A DNA stretch of 64,000 bases, taken from positions 41,296 through 105,295 of the forward strand of contig NZ_FXXN01000027.1 of NCBI RefSeq assembly GCF_900184795.1. The letters run 5' to 3'. The notes under the pieces were generated by a model. The model did no database searches. It saw nothing but the letters and a program-made list of their open reading frames with translations, and had not been told where the DNA came from. This document shows, one piece after another, positions 49,342 to 57,500 of this stretch. The position numbers and the translations under genes are program-made. Each line of letters starts with the position of its first letter. The stretch's first letter is position 1. This DNA comes from Magnetospirillum sp. 15-1 (GTDB lineage: Bacteria; Pseudomonadota; Alphaproteobacteria; Rhodospirillales; Magnetospirillaceae).

Positions 49342-50769
49342 TTAGAATGGATACTCACGCACACCTTGTTGAATGGTGATCCATTTGGTCTCGGTCATTT
49401 CTTCCATTGACCACTGCCCCCCCTCCCGCCCCATGCCCGAATCCTTGACACCGCCGAAAGGAGCGTGCGGGTTGTCTTCGATGGTGGAGCTGTTGATATG
49501 GACGATGCCGCTCTCCAGCTCTTGCGCGAACCTCATGGCAAGCTGGAGATCATTGGTGAGGACGGCCGAGGACAGGCCGTAGCAACTGTCGTTGGCCAGT
49601 TCCAGGGCATGCTCGGCATCGCGCGCCTTGATCACGCTGGCCACCGGCCCGAACAATTCCTCACGGAAGACCGCCATGGCCGGAACCACGTCGGCGATCA
49701 CGGTAGGCTCGAAGAAATTGCCGGTGGAGTGACCGCCACAGAGCACGCGGGCACCCGCCTTGACGGCCCCGGCGATGCGCTCGGCCACGAAGGCGCATTG
49801 GGACCGCCGGATCAGCGGCCCGATAACCGTATCGGGCTGACGAGGATCGCCCATCTTCAGCGTCTTAACCTTGGCGACGAAGCGATCGAGGAAGGCGTCG
49901 TAAATCCCCGCCTCGACGATGATGCGCGAGCCGGCCATGCAGATTTGGCCCTGATGGCTGAAAATCCCGAACGCAGCGGTCTTGACCGCATAGTCGACAT
50001 CGGCGTCGCCAAGCACCACCAGCGGGCTCTTGCCGCCCATCTCCAGGGTGATCTTCTTTCCTTGCCCGGCACATTGGGTGGCAAGCAGGCGGCCGACCCG
50101 CGTCGATCCGGTAAAGGAAATCAGCCGGACGCGCGGGTCCTCCACCAGCACCTTGCCCAAGGTCGCGCCGTCGCCGGGGACCACGTTGAGCACGCCGGCC
50201 GGCAACCCGGCCGCCTGGAAAATCTCGGCCGACTTCAACCCGATCAGGGACGTCTCTTCCGAGGGCTTCAGCACCACGGTATTGCCGGCGGCAAGGGCCA
50301 TGCAGATCTTCTTGGTGCCCAGCAGGAAGGGATAATTGAACGGGGCGATGGCACCGACCACCCCCAGCGGGCGACGGATGGTCAAGGACAACGTCCCCGG
50401 AGCGTCGGACGGGATGACATGGCCGAATATCCGCCGGGCCTCGCCAGCCGCCGACCGCAGCATGGCGGCGGTGAATTCCACCTCGAACATCGCCTTACCG
50501 AACGTGGAACCCGCCTCGTCGATCAGGATCGACACCAGTTCGTCCCGCCGCGTCTCGACCATATCGGCCATGCGGATCAGGATCAGTTCCCGCTCCGCCG
50601 CCAGGGTATTCCCCCAGGTCTTCCCGGCCGCCGCCGCCGCATCGATCGCCCTGGCCATGACCTTGGCATCGGCCATGCGCACATGGCCGACGGTCTCGCC
50701 ATTGGCCGGATTGATCACGGCCGAGGGTGAACCGCCGCAATCGATCATTTCACCATTAATGAATGCCAC
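49342..50769 (-). CDS. Aldehyde dehydrogenase, benzaldehyde/vanillin-type
   Basis: 475 residues. ALDH motifs: IAPFNYPFLLGTKKICMALAAGNTVVLKPSEET, FTGSTRVGRLL, catalytic Glu in LEMGGKSPLVVL, catalytic Cys in HQGQICMAGSRIIVE, EELFGPVASVI, and PFGGVKDSGMGREGG. The shorter length and GIFSHQGQICM context are typical of the XylC/Vdh/salicylaldehyde dehydrogenase group that oxidises aromatic aldehydes. Encoded 58 bases after the acyl-CoA dehydrogenase, so probably in its operon. Confidence 0.92.
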   Translation of the reverse strand: MAFINGEMIDCGGSPSAVINPANGETVGHVRMADAKVMARAIDAAAAAGKTWGNTLAAERELILIRMADMVETRRDELVSILIDEAGSTFGKAMFEVEFTAAMLRSAAGEARRIFGHVIPSDAPGTLSLTIRRPLGVVGAIAPFNYPFLLGTKKICMALAAGNTVVLKPSEETSLIGLKSAEIFQAAGLPAGVLNVVPGDGATLGKVLVEDPRVRLISFTGSTRVGRLLATQCAGQGKKITLEMGGKSPLVVLGDADVDYAVKTAAFGIFSHQGQICMAGSRIIVEAGIYDAFLDRFVAKVKTLKMGDPRQPDTVIGPLIRRSQCAFVAERIAGAVKAGARVLCGGHSTGNFFEPTVIADVVPAMAVFREELFGPVASVIKARDAEHALELANDSCYGLSSAVLTNDLQLAMRFAQELESGIVHINSSTIEDNPHAPFGGVKDSGMGREGGQWSMEEMTETKWITIQQGVREYPF

Positions 50770-50827
50770 GTCTTCCTCCCATGCTTGAAGCCGGCGCGCT
50801 TGAAGGCCGCCGTACCGGCGAGCGGAT

Positions 50828-51976
50828 TTACATCGACCTGGAGATCAGATCCTTGAGGACTTCGTTCGAGCCGCCGTAAATCTTCTGGACGCGCGCGTCG
50901 ACATAAAGCTGCGCAATGGGATATTCCATCATGTAACCATAGCCGCCAAAGAACTGGAGGCATTGATCGATGATATCGCACTGCTTTTGACTGCTCCACC
51001 ACTTGGCCATTGCCGTTACGGTTGAGTCCAGTTCCTCCCCATCCAGGAGTCTTAAGATTAAGCTGTCGACGAATACCCTCCCAATACGCGCTTCCGTCAG
51101 GCACTCGGCCAGCTTGAATCGCGTATTCTGGAAATCGAACAATGTTTGATTGAACATCTCGCGTTGCTTGGTGTAGTCGATGGTCAATTCGATGGCGCGC
51201 TCGGCCGATGCGATGGCCGTCAGCGCGATGGCCAGACGCTCGCGCGTGAATACTCTCATCAGGTTGGAGAAGGCGCCGCCCTCCACCCCGCCGATCAGGT
51301 TTTCCGCCGGCACCCGCAGGTCGTCGAGGAACACCTCGCAATTATCGAGGCTGGCCTGCCCGATCTTCTCCAGATTGCGGCCAACCTGGAAGCCGGGGGA
51401 ATTGCGCGTGTCGACATAGAACAGCGAGAGCCCCTTCGCCCCCGGCCCGCCGGTACGGGCTGCCACCACGGCGCAATCGGCCTGCTTGCCCAGGGTGACG
51501 AAGGTCTTGCTGCCGTTGATCACATATTCGTCGCCTTCGCGGCGAGCGGTCGTCCGGATGGTCTTGACGTCACTGCCGGCGCCGGGCTCGGTCGCGCATA
51601 CGGCGATGACGTGCTCGCCGGTGGCCAGCTTCGGCATCCACTTCAGCGCCTGTTCGTGGGTGGCGCTGTTGAGCAGGAGATGGGGACCACCCACACTGCC
51701 GGGAACGAAGCCGAACGCGGTATCCACCACCCGGACCTGCTCTTCCATGATCACCGCCTCATGGGCGAAGGTCCCACCGCCGCCGCCGTATTCCAGCGGC
51801 ACGCTGGCGCACAGCAGTCCGAGTTCCCCGGCCTTCAGCCAGACGTCGCGATCGATGATCTTGTTCTTGCGCCAGCGCTCCGCATGAGGGGCGACCTCCC
51901 GCTCGAAAAACCGGCGGGCGGTTTCCCGAAGCATGTCCAGTTCCTCATTTACCCAAGGAGACTTGTACGTCTGCAT
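50828..51976 (-). CDS. Acyl-CoA dehydrogenase
   Basis: 382 residues of the normal four-subunit size. CATEPGAGSDVKTIRTTA (FAD/substrate), KTFVTLGKQADCAVVAART, FTRERLAIALTAIASAERAI, the CoA region QCLQFFGGYGYMMEYPIAQLYVDARVQKIYGGSNEVLKDLISR; the catalytic base is expected in IYGGSNEV. ATG at 51976 with AAAGGG upstream. Its promoter region carries two of the TetR-type palindromes, making it a likely TetR target. Confidence 0.93.
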   Translation of the reverse strand: MQTYKSPWVNEELDMLRETARRFFEREVAPHAERWRKNKIIDRDVWLKAGELGLLCASVPLEYGGGGGTFAHEAVIMEEQVRVVDTAFGFVPGSVGGPHLLLNSATHEQALKWMPKLATGEHVIAVCATEPGAGSDVKTIRTTARREGDEYVINGSKTFVTLGKQADCAVVAARTGGPGAKGLSLFYVDTRNSPGFQVGRNLEKIGQASLDNCEVFLDDLRVPAENLIGGVEGGAFSNLMRVFTRERLAIALTAIASAERAIELTIDYTKQREMFNQTLFDFQNTRFKLAECLTEARIGRVFVDSLILRLLDGEELDSTVTAMAKWWSSQKQCDIIDQCLQFFGGYGYMMEYPIAQLYVDARVQKIYGGSNEVLKDLISRSM

Positions 51977-52044
51977 TCCCCGAAACCCTTTCACTGAACG
52001 CCATCACCCACAGCCTCGGCCGGTGGGCCAGATCAAATACAATC

Positions 52045-52064
52045 CAACCAGACGGTTGCTTTTG
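52045..52064. promoter_or_regulatory. Probable TetR operator 1
   Basis: CAACCAGACGGTTGCTTTTG: aligns with operator 2 through CAACCA, CGGTTG and TT. It lies 69 bases before the acyl-CoA dehydrogenase start. Confidence 0.6.
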
Positions 52065-52078
52065 ATGACAAGCGCAAG

Positions 52079-52098
52079 TCAACCATCCGGTTGGTTGA
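52079..52098. promoter_or_regulatory. Probable TetR operator 2 (best palindrome)
   Basis: TCAACCATCCGGTTGGTTGA is a 20-bp near-perfect palindrome (two mismatched positions). It sits in the middle of the tetR/acyl-CoA dehydrogenase intergenic region. Confidence 0.75.
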
Positions 52099-52234
52099 TT
52101 GTCAATCATCTTTCGAAGCGATCCGTCAGACCCTGGGCGAACGCTCGCGAATCCCCCCTTATCGCGGGCGAACGGCAGGGAACTGATCCGTTTACTGCGA
52201 CGCAGCATTACGTTAGAGTTCTCTCGAAATTCCA

Positions 52235-52253
52235 GACCAACCGGTCGGTTTGA
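52235..52253. promoter_or_regulatory. Probable TetR operator 3
   Basis: GACCAACCGGTCGGTTTGA, core AACCG-GT-CGGTT. It overlaps the region just before the tetR start, suggesting autoregulation. Confidence 0.65.
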
Positions 52254-52276
52254 CCCGCCAGGAGACAAGGCGGATC

Positions 52277-52942
52277 ATGCCGCTTTTTCCACAGACAAAG
52301 GCAACCAGAGCAATGGCAGAGCAGGAAAAACCGAGAAAGAGAGCACCAACCAAGAAGTCGTATCGGATAAATAAACTGGATACGATCTTGATAGAGTCGG
52401 CAAAGCTCTTTTGTGAGCGTGGATACGATGCAACATCACTTGACGATGTCGCCGATGCCGTAAAAATACATAAAGCTACAGTTTATCATTACATCAAGAG
52501 CAAGGAGGAAATACTATACCTGTGTCTTGAGCGCTCGCTTTCGGGCTACGAAGACACATTGATCGAAATGAAGGACACGACGATTCCGCCGGTGACCCGC
52601 CTGGTGAAATTCTTCTCGATCATCATTGAAGCCCAGAACAACGATTTCGGCCGGTGCCTTTGCCTCGTCGGGCGGCGCCCGTTGAGCGAGGAAACCGGCG
52701 AGCAGATCCGGCAGTTCCAGAGAAAGCTCGACTTCACGACCCGCGGCCTGCTGGAGGAGGGGATCGCCGACGGCTCCATTCGCAATTGCGATGTTCGCCT
52801 GGCGACGGCCATGCTGTTCGGGGCCTTCAACTGGATTCCACGCTGGCGCCGCCCCGGACACTCGGTCAGCACCGAGGAGTTGGTTAAGGTCTTCATGGAC
52901 ATCTTCCTGAACGGGATCGCCACCGCCCCCGTCGCCGTCTGA
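52277..52942 (+). CDS. TetR-family transcriptional regulator
   Basis: 221 residues. N-terminal helix-turn-helix: ILIESAKLFCERGYDATSLDDVADAVKIHKATVYHYIKSKEEILY with the usual Y-H-Y-I-K recognition helix. The C-terminal ligand domain resembles aromatic/acyl-CoA-responsive members (LCLVGRRPLSEETGEQIRQFQ). ATG at 52277 follows AAGG; a later ATG at 52313 is possible. The first 200 bases are distinctly AT-rich compared with the rest. Divergent from the acyl-CoA dehydrogenase operon; it probably represses genes carrying the nearby palindromes. Confidence 0.9.
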   Translation: MPLFPQTKATRAMAEQEKPRKRAPTKKSYRINKLDTILIESAKLFCERGYDATSLDDVADAVKIHKATVYHYIKSKEEILYLCLERSLSGYEDTLIEMKDTTIPPVTRLVKFFSIIIEAQNNDFGRCLCLVGRRPLSEETGEQIRQFQRKLDFTTRGLLEEGIADGSIRNCDVRLATAMLFGAFNWIPRWRRPGHSVSTEELVKVFMDIFLNGIATAPVAV

Positions 52943-52990
52943 TCTGTTCGCGGACACCATTGCCCACGCAAAATCTCGGCCCATCAAATT

Positions 52991-53014
52991 ACCAACCTAC
53001 TGTTTGGTTGGTTT
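52991..53014. promoter_or_regulatory. Probable TetR operator 4
   Basis: ACCAACC at 52991-52997 and GGTTGGT at 53006-53012 form inverted half-sites with wider spacing than the other copies. Lies 75-98 bases before the hydrolase start. Confidence 0.55.
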
Positions 53015-53088
53015 ACTGGACACCCGGTGTGGGCCGCGATATAGTGCTCCCCGAGATTTGCCATTGGGCCCGATTGAAGCGGGAAATC

Positions 53089-53970
53089 ATGGGTAACGAC
53101 GCCGACGAACCGATTTCCAGAACCTATTCCTCCGGGCGGCTGACGCTTCATTTAGCCGAATGGGGGCAGGAGAATTCGGAAACCGTGGTGCTGGTTCACG
53201 GGTACCGCGACCACTGCCGCAGTTGGGACGCCATGGCTCGCGTGCTCCGGAACGGATATCGGGTGATAGCGCCCGACCTGCGAGGCCACGGAAATTCCCA
53301 GTGGGTCGTGGGCGGGACGTACGCACTGGACGACTTCGTCTATGACCTTCACAGCCTCCTGCGGGAGCAGGCGGCCAATCCGGTGTCCATCGTCGCCCAT
53401 TCGATGGGCGCGGCGGTCAGCCTGAATTTTGCCGGCCTGTACCCGGACAGGGTCAAGGCCCTGGTCGCCATCGAGGGAACGTGGCAACTGGAAAGGGCCG
53501 AGCCCATATATGGCCCCGATGAAACTCAGAAGCGCCTGACCCATTGGATCGACCAGATCGACAGCCTCACCGTCGGAGGCCACCGGACCTACGCCTCCAT
53601 CAAGGAGGCCGAGGCCCGTCTGAAGGCCGAACACCCGCGCCTTGATCCCGCATTGATCCGTCATCTGACGGCCCACGGCGTCAGGAGGAGCCAGGACGGC
53701 AGCGTCAACTGGAAATATGACCCCCTCCTCAAGGCGCGGGCTCCAAGCCGGTTCGAACGCGCAGCCACCATCGAGCTGTGGTCGCGAATCGCCTGCCCGG
53801 TCACGCTGGTTCATGGCTCGGAAAGCAAGATGGGCGATGCCCGCGCCCTGGGGTTGGATCGCCATTTCCGCCAGGCCGATGCCGTCGATATCGCCGATGC
53901 CGGCCACTGGGTGCATCACGACAAGCCCGAGGAATTCGCGGCCCTGGTGCTGAAGGCCCTCGGCCGTTAG
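53089..53970 (+). CDS. Alpha/beta-hydrolase fold protein
   Basis: 293 residues. HG oxyanion motif in VVLVHGYRDHCRSWDAMA, nucleophile elbow AHSMGAAVSLNFA (Ser), acid in the ESKMGD region, and catalytic His in DAGHWVHHDKPEEF. Close in pattern to hydrolases of aromatic meta-cleavage or ester pathways. ATG at 53089 has GCGGGAA upstream; the frame is open from 52960, but that start would place a TetR operator inside the gene. Substrate unknown; it may release an acid from an ester or lactone feeding the ring-cleavage genes that follow. Confidence 0.85.
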   Translation: MGNDADEPISRTYSSGRLTLHLAEWGQENSETVVLVHGYRDHCRSWDAMARVLRNGYRVIAPDLRGHGNSQWVVGGTYALDDFVYDLHSLLREQAANPVSIVAHSMGAAVSLNFAGLYPDRVKALVAIEGTWQLERAEPIYGPDETQKRLTHWIDQIDSLTVGGHRTYASIKEAEARLKAEHPRLDPALIRHLTAHGVRRSQDGSVNWKYDPLLKARAPSRFERAATIELWSRIACPVTLVHGSESKMGDARALGLDRHFRQADAVDIADAGHWVHHDKPEEFAALVLKALGR

Positions 53971-54096
53971 ATCAAACCACGTTTCGATACAGCGCCCAAA
54001 CCACTGGATGGGGCCTCCACGCGCATGGCTTCCGTCGTACGGGCGGGCCGGCCCCAGGGGGGCAGTTCAGAATCTCTCCAGAACACCTTGACTCCA

Positions 54097-54114
54097 AACC
54101 AACCGGATGGTTGA
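54097..54114. promoter_or_regulatory. Probable TetR operator 5
   Basis: AACCAACCGGATGGTTGA matches 18 of 18 bases of the reverse complement of operator 2's core. It lies 70 bases before the FAH-family gene that starts the ring-cleavage operon. Confidence 0.72.
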
Positions 54115-54183
54115 GTATTTGTGAGACGTCATATCATTTCGACATGATGACGGCTTCTCGGTTTCAAGAAGGCTGGAGACACC

Positions 54184-55071
54184 ATGAAAATCGTTCGCTT
54201 TGATGGGGGCCGCATCGGCATCACCGACGGGCGCAAGATCGTCGATATCAGCGCCCTGTGCGGCTCGGGCCCCGCCGAGTGGCCGCCTGTAGGCATCAAC
54301 CGCCTGATCCGGAACTTTAAATCGCTCCGTCCCGCTCTGGAGCAAATCCTGGCCGAGGATAAGGGGGTGCCGTTCGCAGGCGCCCGCCTGGATACCCCGG
54401 TACCGTGGCCCAACAAGCTGATCGCCTATCCGGTCAATTATCACGACCACGCCGCCGAGATGGCCTCCACCGGCCTGGCCAGCATCCAAGGCTTCTTCCT
54501 CAAAGCCAATTCCTCGCTGTCCGGCCCCCACGACCCCATCGAGCTTCCCGACCTCGCGGGGCGGCAGATTCATCACGAATGCGAACTGGGCCTGATCATC
54601 GGCAAGGAGGGGCGGCAAATTCCGGTGGAATCCGCACTGGACCACGTCTTCGGCTACGCCTGCCTGATCGACGTGACAGTGCGTGGCAAGGAAGAGCGCG
54701 TCATGCGCAAATCCTACGACAGCTTCACCCCGGTCGGCCCCTGGATCGTCACCGCCGACGAGATTCCCGATCCCGCCGACATCAACATGCGCCTTTGGGT
54801 CAATGACGAACTGCGCCAGCAGGCCAACACCAGGGACCTGATCGTCGATATCCCCAACATGATCGCCGTCGCCTCGTCGGCGGCGACCCTTTATCCCGGC
54901 GACGTGTTCGCCACCGGAACTCCCGCCGGGGTGGGGCCGATCAAGGATGGCGATACCGTCACCATCGAAATCGAGAACGTCGGACGCATGAGCGTCCCCG
55001 TCATCCAGGGCCGGCGCGGACAAAACGTCGTCTTCGCCAAGCCGTACGACTTCCAGAAAGCAGCAATCTGA
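54184..55071 (+). CDS. Fumarylacetoacetate hydrolase family protein (fumarylpyruvate/maleylpyruvate hydrolase candidate)
   Basis: 295 residues. FAH-fold C-terminal domain: AYPVNYHDHAAEM (catalytic His), FLKANSSLSGPHDPIELP, metal-binding glutamates in HHECELGLIIGKEG, DVTVRGKEERVMRKSYDSFTPVGPWIVTADE, and DVFATGTPAGVGPIKDGD. With a gentisate-dioxygenase-like gene next door it most likely hydrolyses the ring-cleavage product to pyruvate and a C4 acid. No maleylpyruvate isomerase gene is nearby. First gene of a three-gene operon. Confidence 0.87.
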   Translation: MKIVRFDGGRIGITDGRKIVDISALCGSGPAEWPPVGINRLIRNFKSLRPALEQILAEDKGVPFAGARLDTPVPWPNKLIAYPVNYHDHAAEMASTGLASIQGFFLKANSSLSGPHDPIELPDLAGRQIHHECELGLIIGKEGRQIPVESALDHVFGYACLIDVTVRGKEERVMRKSYDSFTPVGPWIVTADEIPDPADINMRLWVNDELRQQANTRDLIVDIPNMIAVASSAATLYPGDVFATGTPAGVGPIKDGDTVTIEIENVGRMSVPVIQGRRGQNVVFAKPYDFQKAAI

Positions 55072-55085
55072 TCAGGAGAATGCCC

Positions 55086-56072
55086 ATGGACCGCAACGTT
55101 ATCGCCGACATCCGGGCGACCAGCAATCTCGACGATCTCTACAAGGTCTTCGCCGACAACCACCTGACGGCGGGATGGCACAAGAAGCGCCCGTCGCTGT
55201 GGCGCGAACCGCGCACCGGATTCCAGCCGCTGAACTGGCGCTATGCCGACGCCGCCATGGCCCTGGACCGGGCCGGGGAATGGATGAGCACCGAGGATGC
55301 CGAGCGGCGTAACCTGCTGATGTTCAATCCGGTCGACGACAATGACTACGACACGGTTCGGACCATCGTTTCCGCCTATCAGATGATCCGCCCCGGCGAA
55401 TATGCGCGGACCCACCGCCATACCGCCAACGCCATGCGGCTGATCCTGGATGCGGACCCCGGGGTGTTCACGGTGGTGAACGGACTGAAAATCCCCATGC
55501 GGGCCGGCGACTTCCTTCTCACCCCCAACTGGTACTGGCACAGCCACTACAACGAGGGTGAGAAGAACGCCTATTGGATCGATTTTCTGGATGTGCCCCT
55601 GGTGCACCGGTTGGAGCCCATGTTCGCGGAAGACCTGCCGGCGGTTCATCAGACCGTGACGTCCATCCCCGACCCGGACGCATGTCCCTTCGTCTTCACC
55701 CGCAAGCGGGTTCTGGCCGAGATCGGATCGCAGCCCACCCTGCCCGGGGGCGCCCGGCGCCTGGTCCTGCCGACCCAGCAATACATTCCCACGGTCAGCG
55801 TGACCTATATCCAGGCCCCCAAGGGAGCGGAGACCGGCGCGGCTCGCACCACCGCCAGCCGCATCTTCGCGGTGACCTCGGGCAACGGCCGGGCACGGGT
55901 CGGCAACAAGAGCTTCGAATGGACCGTGGGCGATGTGTTCTGCGTTCCATCCTGGCATGACTTCGAGATCTCGGCCTCCTCCGAGGCGCTGATCCTCGAG
56001 GTCTCGGACGAGCCGACACTCCGTCTGCTGGGCTTCTTCCGCGACGAGGCGGCCCCGCCTGCCGCCCCCTGA
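55086..56072 (+). CDS. Gentisate 1,2-dioxygenase-like bicupin
   Basis: 328 residues, bicupin. The first cupin holds the Fe(II) ligands: His110 and His112 in ARTHRHTANAMRL, and His152/His154 in NWYWHSHYNEG. FLLTPNWYWHSH and YWIDFLDVPLVH are characteristic of gentisate and 1-hydroxy-2-naphthoate dioxygenases. The second cupin (RIFAVTSGNGRARVG, FCVPSWHDFEI) is partly degenerate, as in the family. GGAG spacing favours the ATG at 55086 over the one at 55080. It cleaves the aromatic ring between C1 and C2 of a hydroxylated benzoate; gentisate is the best guess. Confidence 0.85.
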   Translation: MDRNVIADIRATSNLDDLYKVFADNHLTAGWHKKRPSLWREPRTGFQPLNWRYADAAMALDRAGEWMSTEDAERRNLLMFNPVDDNDYDTVRTIVSAYQMIRPGEYARTHRHTANAMRLILDADPGVFTVVNGLKIPMRAGDFLLTPNWYWHSHYNEGEKNAYWIDFLDVPLVHRLEPMFAEDLPAVHQTVTSIPDPDACPFVFTRKRVLAEIGSQPTLPGGARRLVLPTQQYIPTVSVTYIQAPKGAETGAARTTASRIFAVTSGNGRARVGNKSFEWTVGDVFCVPSWHDFEISASSEALILEVSDEPTLRLLGFFRDEAAPPAAP

Positions 56073-56115
56073 CGACCACCAACGAAACAGCGACAGTAAT
56101 CAAGGAGTTAGCATA

Positions 56116-57312
56116 ATGGGAAAACCGCATATCCTGATCGCCGGCGGCGGCATCGGCGGCATGGCCGCGGCCCTGGCCCTTTTGAGGAAGGGCTTCGATG
56201 TGGATATCTACGAGCAGGCCGAACAATTCCGCGAAGTGGGAGCCGGCATCCAGATCAGCCCCAACGGCAACCGGGCGCTCCACGCCCTGGGGGTGTTCGA
56301 AACCCTCCAAGCCCTTTCCACCAAGGCCGAGGGCAAGGAAATCCGCCTGTGGAATACCGGACAGACGTGGAAGCTGTTCGATCTGGGTAAGGAGGCGATC
56401 AATCGCTACGGCTTTCCCTATCTGACCGTCTTCCGTCCCGACCTGCTCCAGGTTCTCGCCGACGCAGTCGCCAGACTGAAGCCCGACGCCCTCCATCTCA
56501 ATACCCGCGTGGTCGGCTGCACCCAGACCGGCGGCAAGGTGACGCTGGCCTTCGATAACGGCGGCACCGCCACCGGCGACGTCCTGATCGGCGCCGACGG
56601 CGTGCATTCCAAGATCCGCAACATTCTCCATGGCGAAAGCAAGGCCCGGTTTACCGGCATGATGGCCTGGCGCGGCGTCATCCCCATGGAGACCCTGCCC
56701 GAGCACATGACCCGCCGGGTCGCCACCAACTGGGTCGGGCCGGGCGCGCATGTGGTCTGCTATCCTCTGCGCGGCGGCAAGCTGATGAATTTCGTCGCCA
56801 CCGTCGAACGCACCGGGTGGCAGAGCGATTCCTGGAGCACCCAGGGCTCCGTCGAGGAGTGCATGGGCGACTTCATCGGCTGGCATGCCGACATCCAGAC
56901 CATGATTGCCAAGGCGCCATCACTGTTCAAGTGGGCCCTGATGGGGTGGCCCCCCATGGAGAGCTGGACCGTCGGCAACACCACCTTGCTGGGGGACGCC
57001 TGTCATTCGACCCTGCCGTTCCTGGCCCAGGGGGCGGTGATGGCTCTGGAAGACGCCGTCATCCTTGGCCGCGCCTTCGAGACCCATGGCTCGGATATCG
57101 GCGAGACCCTGCGCCGCTACGAGGCGGCCCGTATCGACGTCACCCGCCAGAAGGTACTGGGCGCGACGGCCAATACCGAACGCTTCCACAATCCGCTTCT
57201 GGCGACGGTCGCCGGAGCCCAGGCCTATGTGGATCGGGAATGGAGCCGCGAGGCCATCATCCATCGCTACGAGTGGATATTCACCTACGACGTCAACACG
57301 GTCACGGTGTGA
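56116..57312 (+). CDS. FAD-dependent aromatic monooxygenase (3-hydroxybenzoate 6-hydroxylase/salicylate hydroxylase type)
   Basis: 398 residues. N-terminal GxGxxG ILIAGGGIGGMAAALAL, YEQAEQFREVGAGIQISPNG, the DG motif DVLIGADGVHSKIRN, and the GD motif LLGDACHSTLPFLAQGAVMALEDAVIL define a single-component group A flavoprotein hydroxylase. Followed by a strong hairpin. Next to the gentisate-dioxygenase-like gene, 3-hydroxybenzoate 6-monooxygenase is the natural assignment, giving gentisate; salicylate 1-hydroxylase is a close alternative. Confidence 0.85.
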   Translation: MGKPHILIAGGGIGGMAAALALLRKGFDVDIYEQAEQFREVGAGIQISPNGNRALHALGVFETLQALSTKAEGKEIRLWNTGQTWKLFDLGKEAINRYGFPYLTVFRPDLLQVLADAVARLKPDALHLNTRVVGCTQTGGKVTLAFDNGGTATGDVLIGADGVHSKIRNILHGESKARFTGMMAWRGVIPMETLPEHMTRRVATNWVGPGAHVVCYPLRGGKLMNFVATVERTGWQSDSWSTQGSVEECMGDFIGWHADIQTMIAKAPSLFKWALMGWPPMESWTVGNTTLLGDACHSTLPFLAQGAVMALEDAVILGRAFETHGSDIGETLRRYEAARIDVTRQKVLGATANTERFHNPLLATVAGAQAYVDREWSREAIIHRYEWIFTYDVNTVTV

Positions 57313-57318
57313 TTCCGG

Positions 57319-57351
57319 CGATGGCATGAAGCCGCCGGTTTCATGCCATCG
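57319..57351 (+). terminator. Strong hairpin ending the ring-cleavage operon
   Basis: CGATGGCATGAA (57319-57330) and TTCATGCCATCG (57340-57351) form a perfect 12-bp stem with a 9-base loop, 7 bases past the monooxygenase stop. No T-run, but position and strength suggest a terminator. Confidence 0.6.
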
Positions 57352-57500
57352 TTGCCGCCCGTCCGCAGATGGCCCCGGCTCCGGCGGGACATTCCACGTG
57401 GCGGAACGATCGGCAAGCGGCTTTTCCATATCGTCGTATCCCGACACTACCATGGAGAACGTACCGGCGTGGCCGATGCGAACAGCAGGAGGAAGCCACC

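Noticed and set aside
52960-53088. N-terminal extension of the alpha/beta hydrolase
   Set aside because: The extension has no family similarity and contains the palindrome at 52991; the start at 53089 has a better ribosome-binding site.
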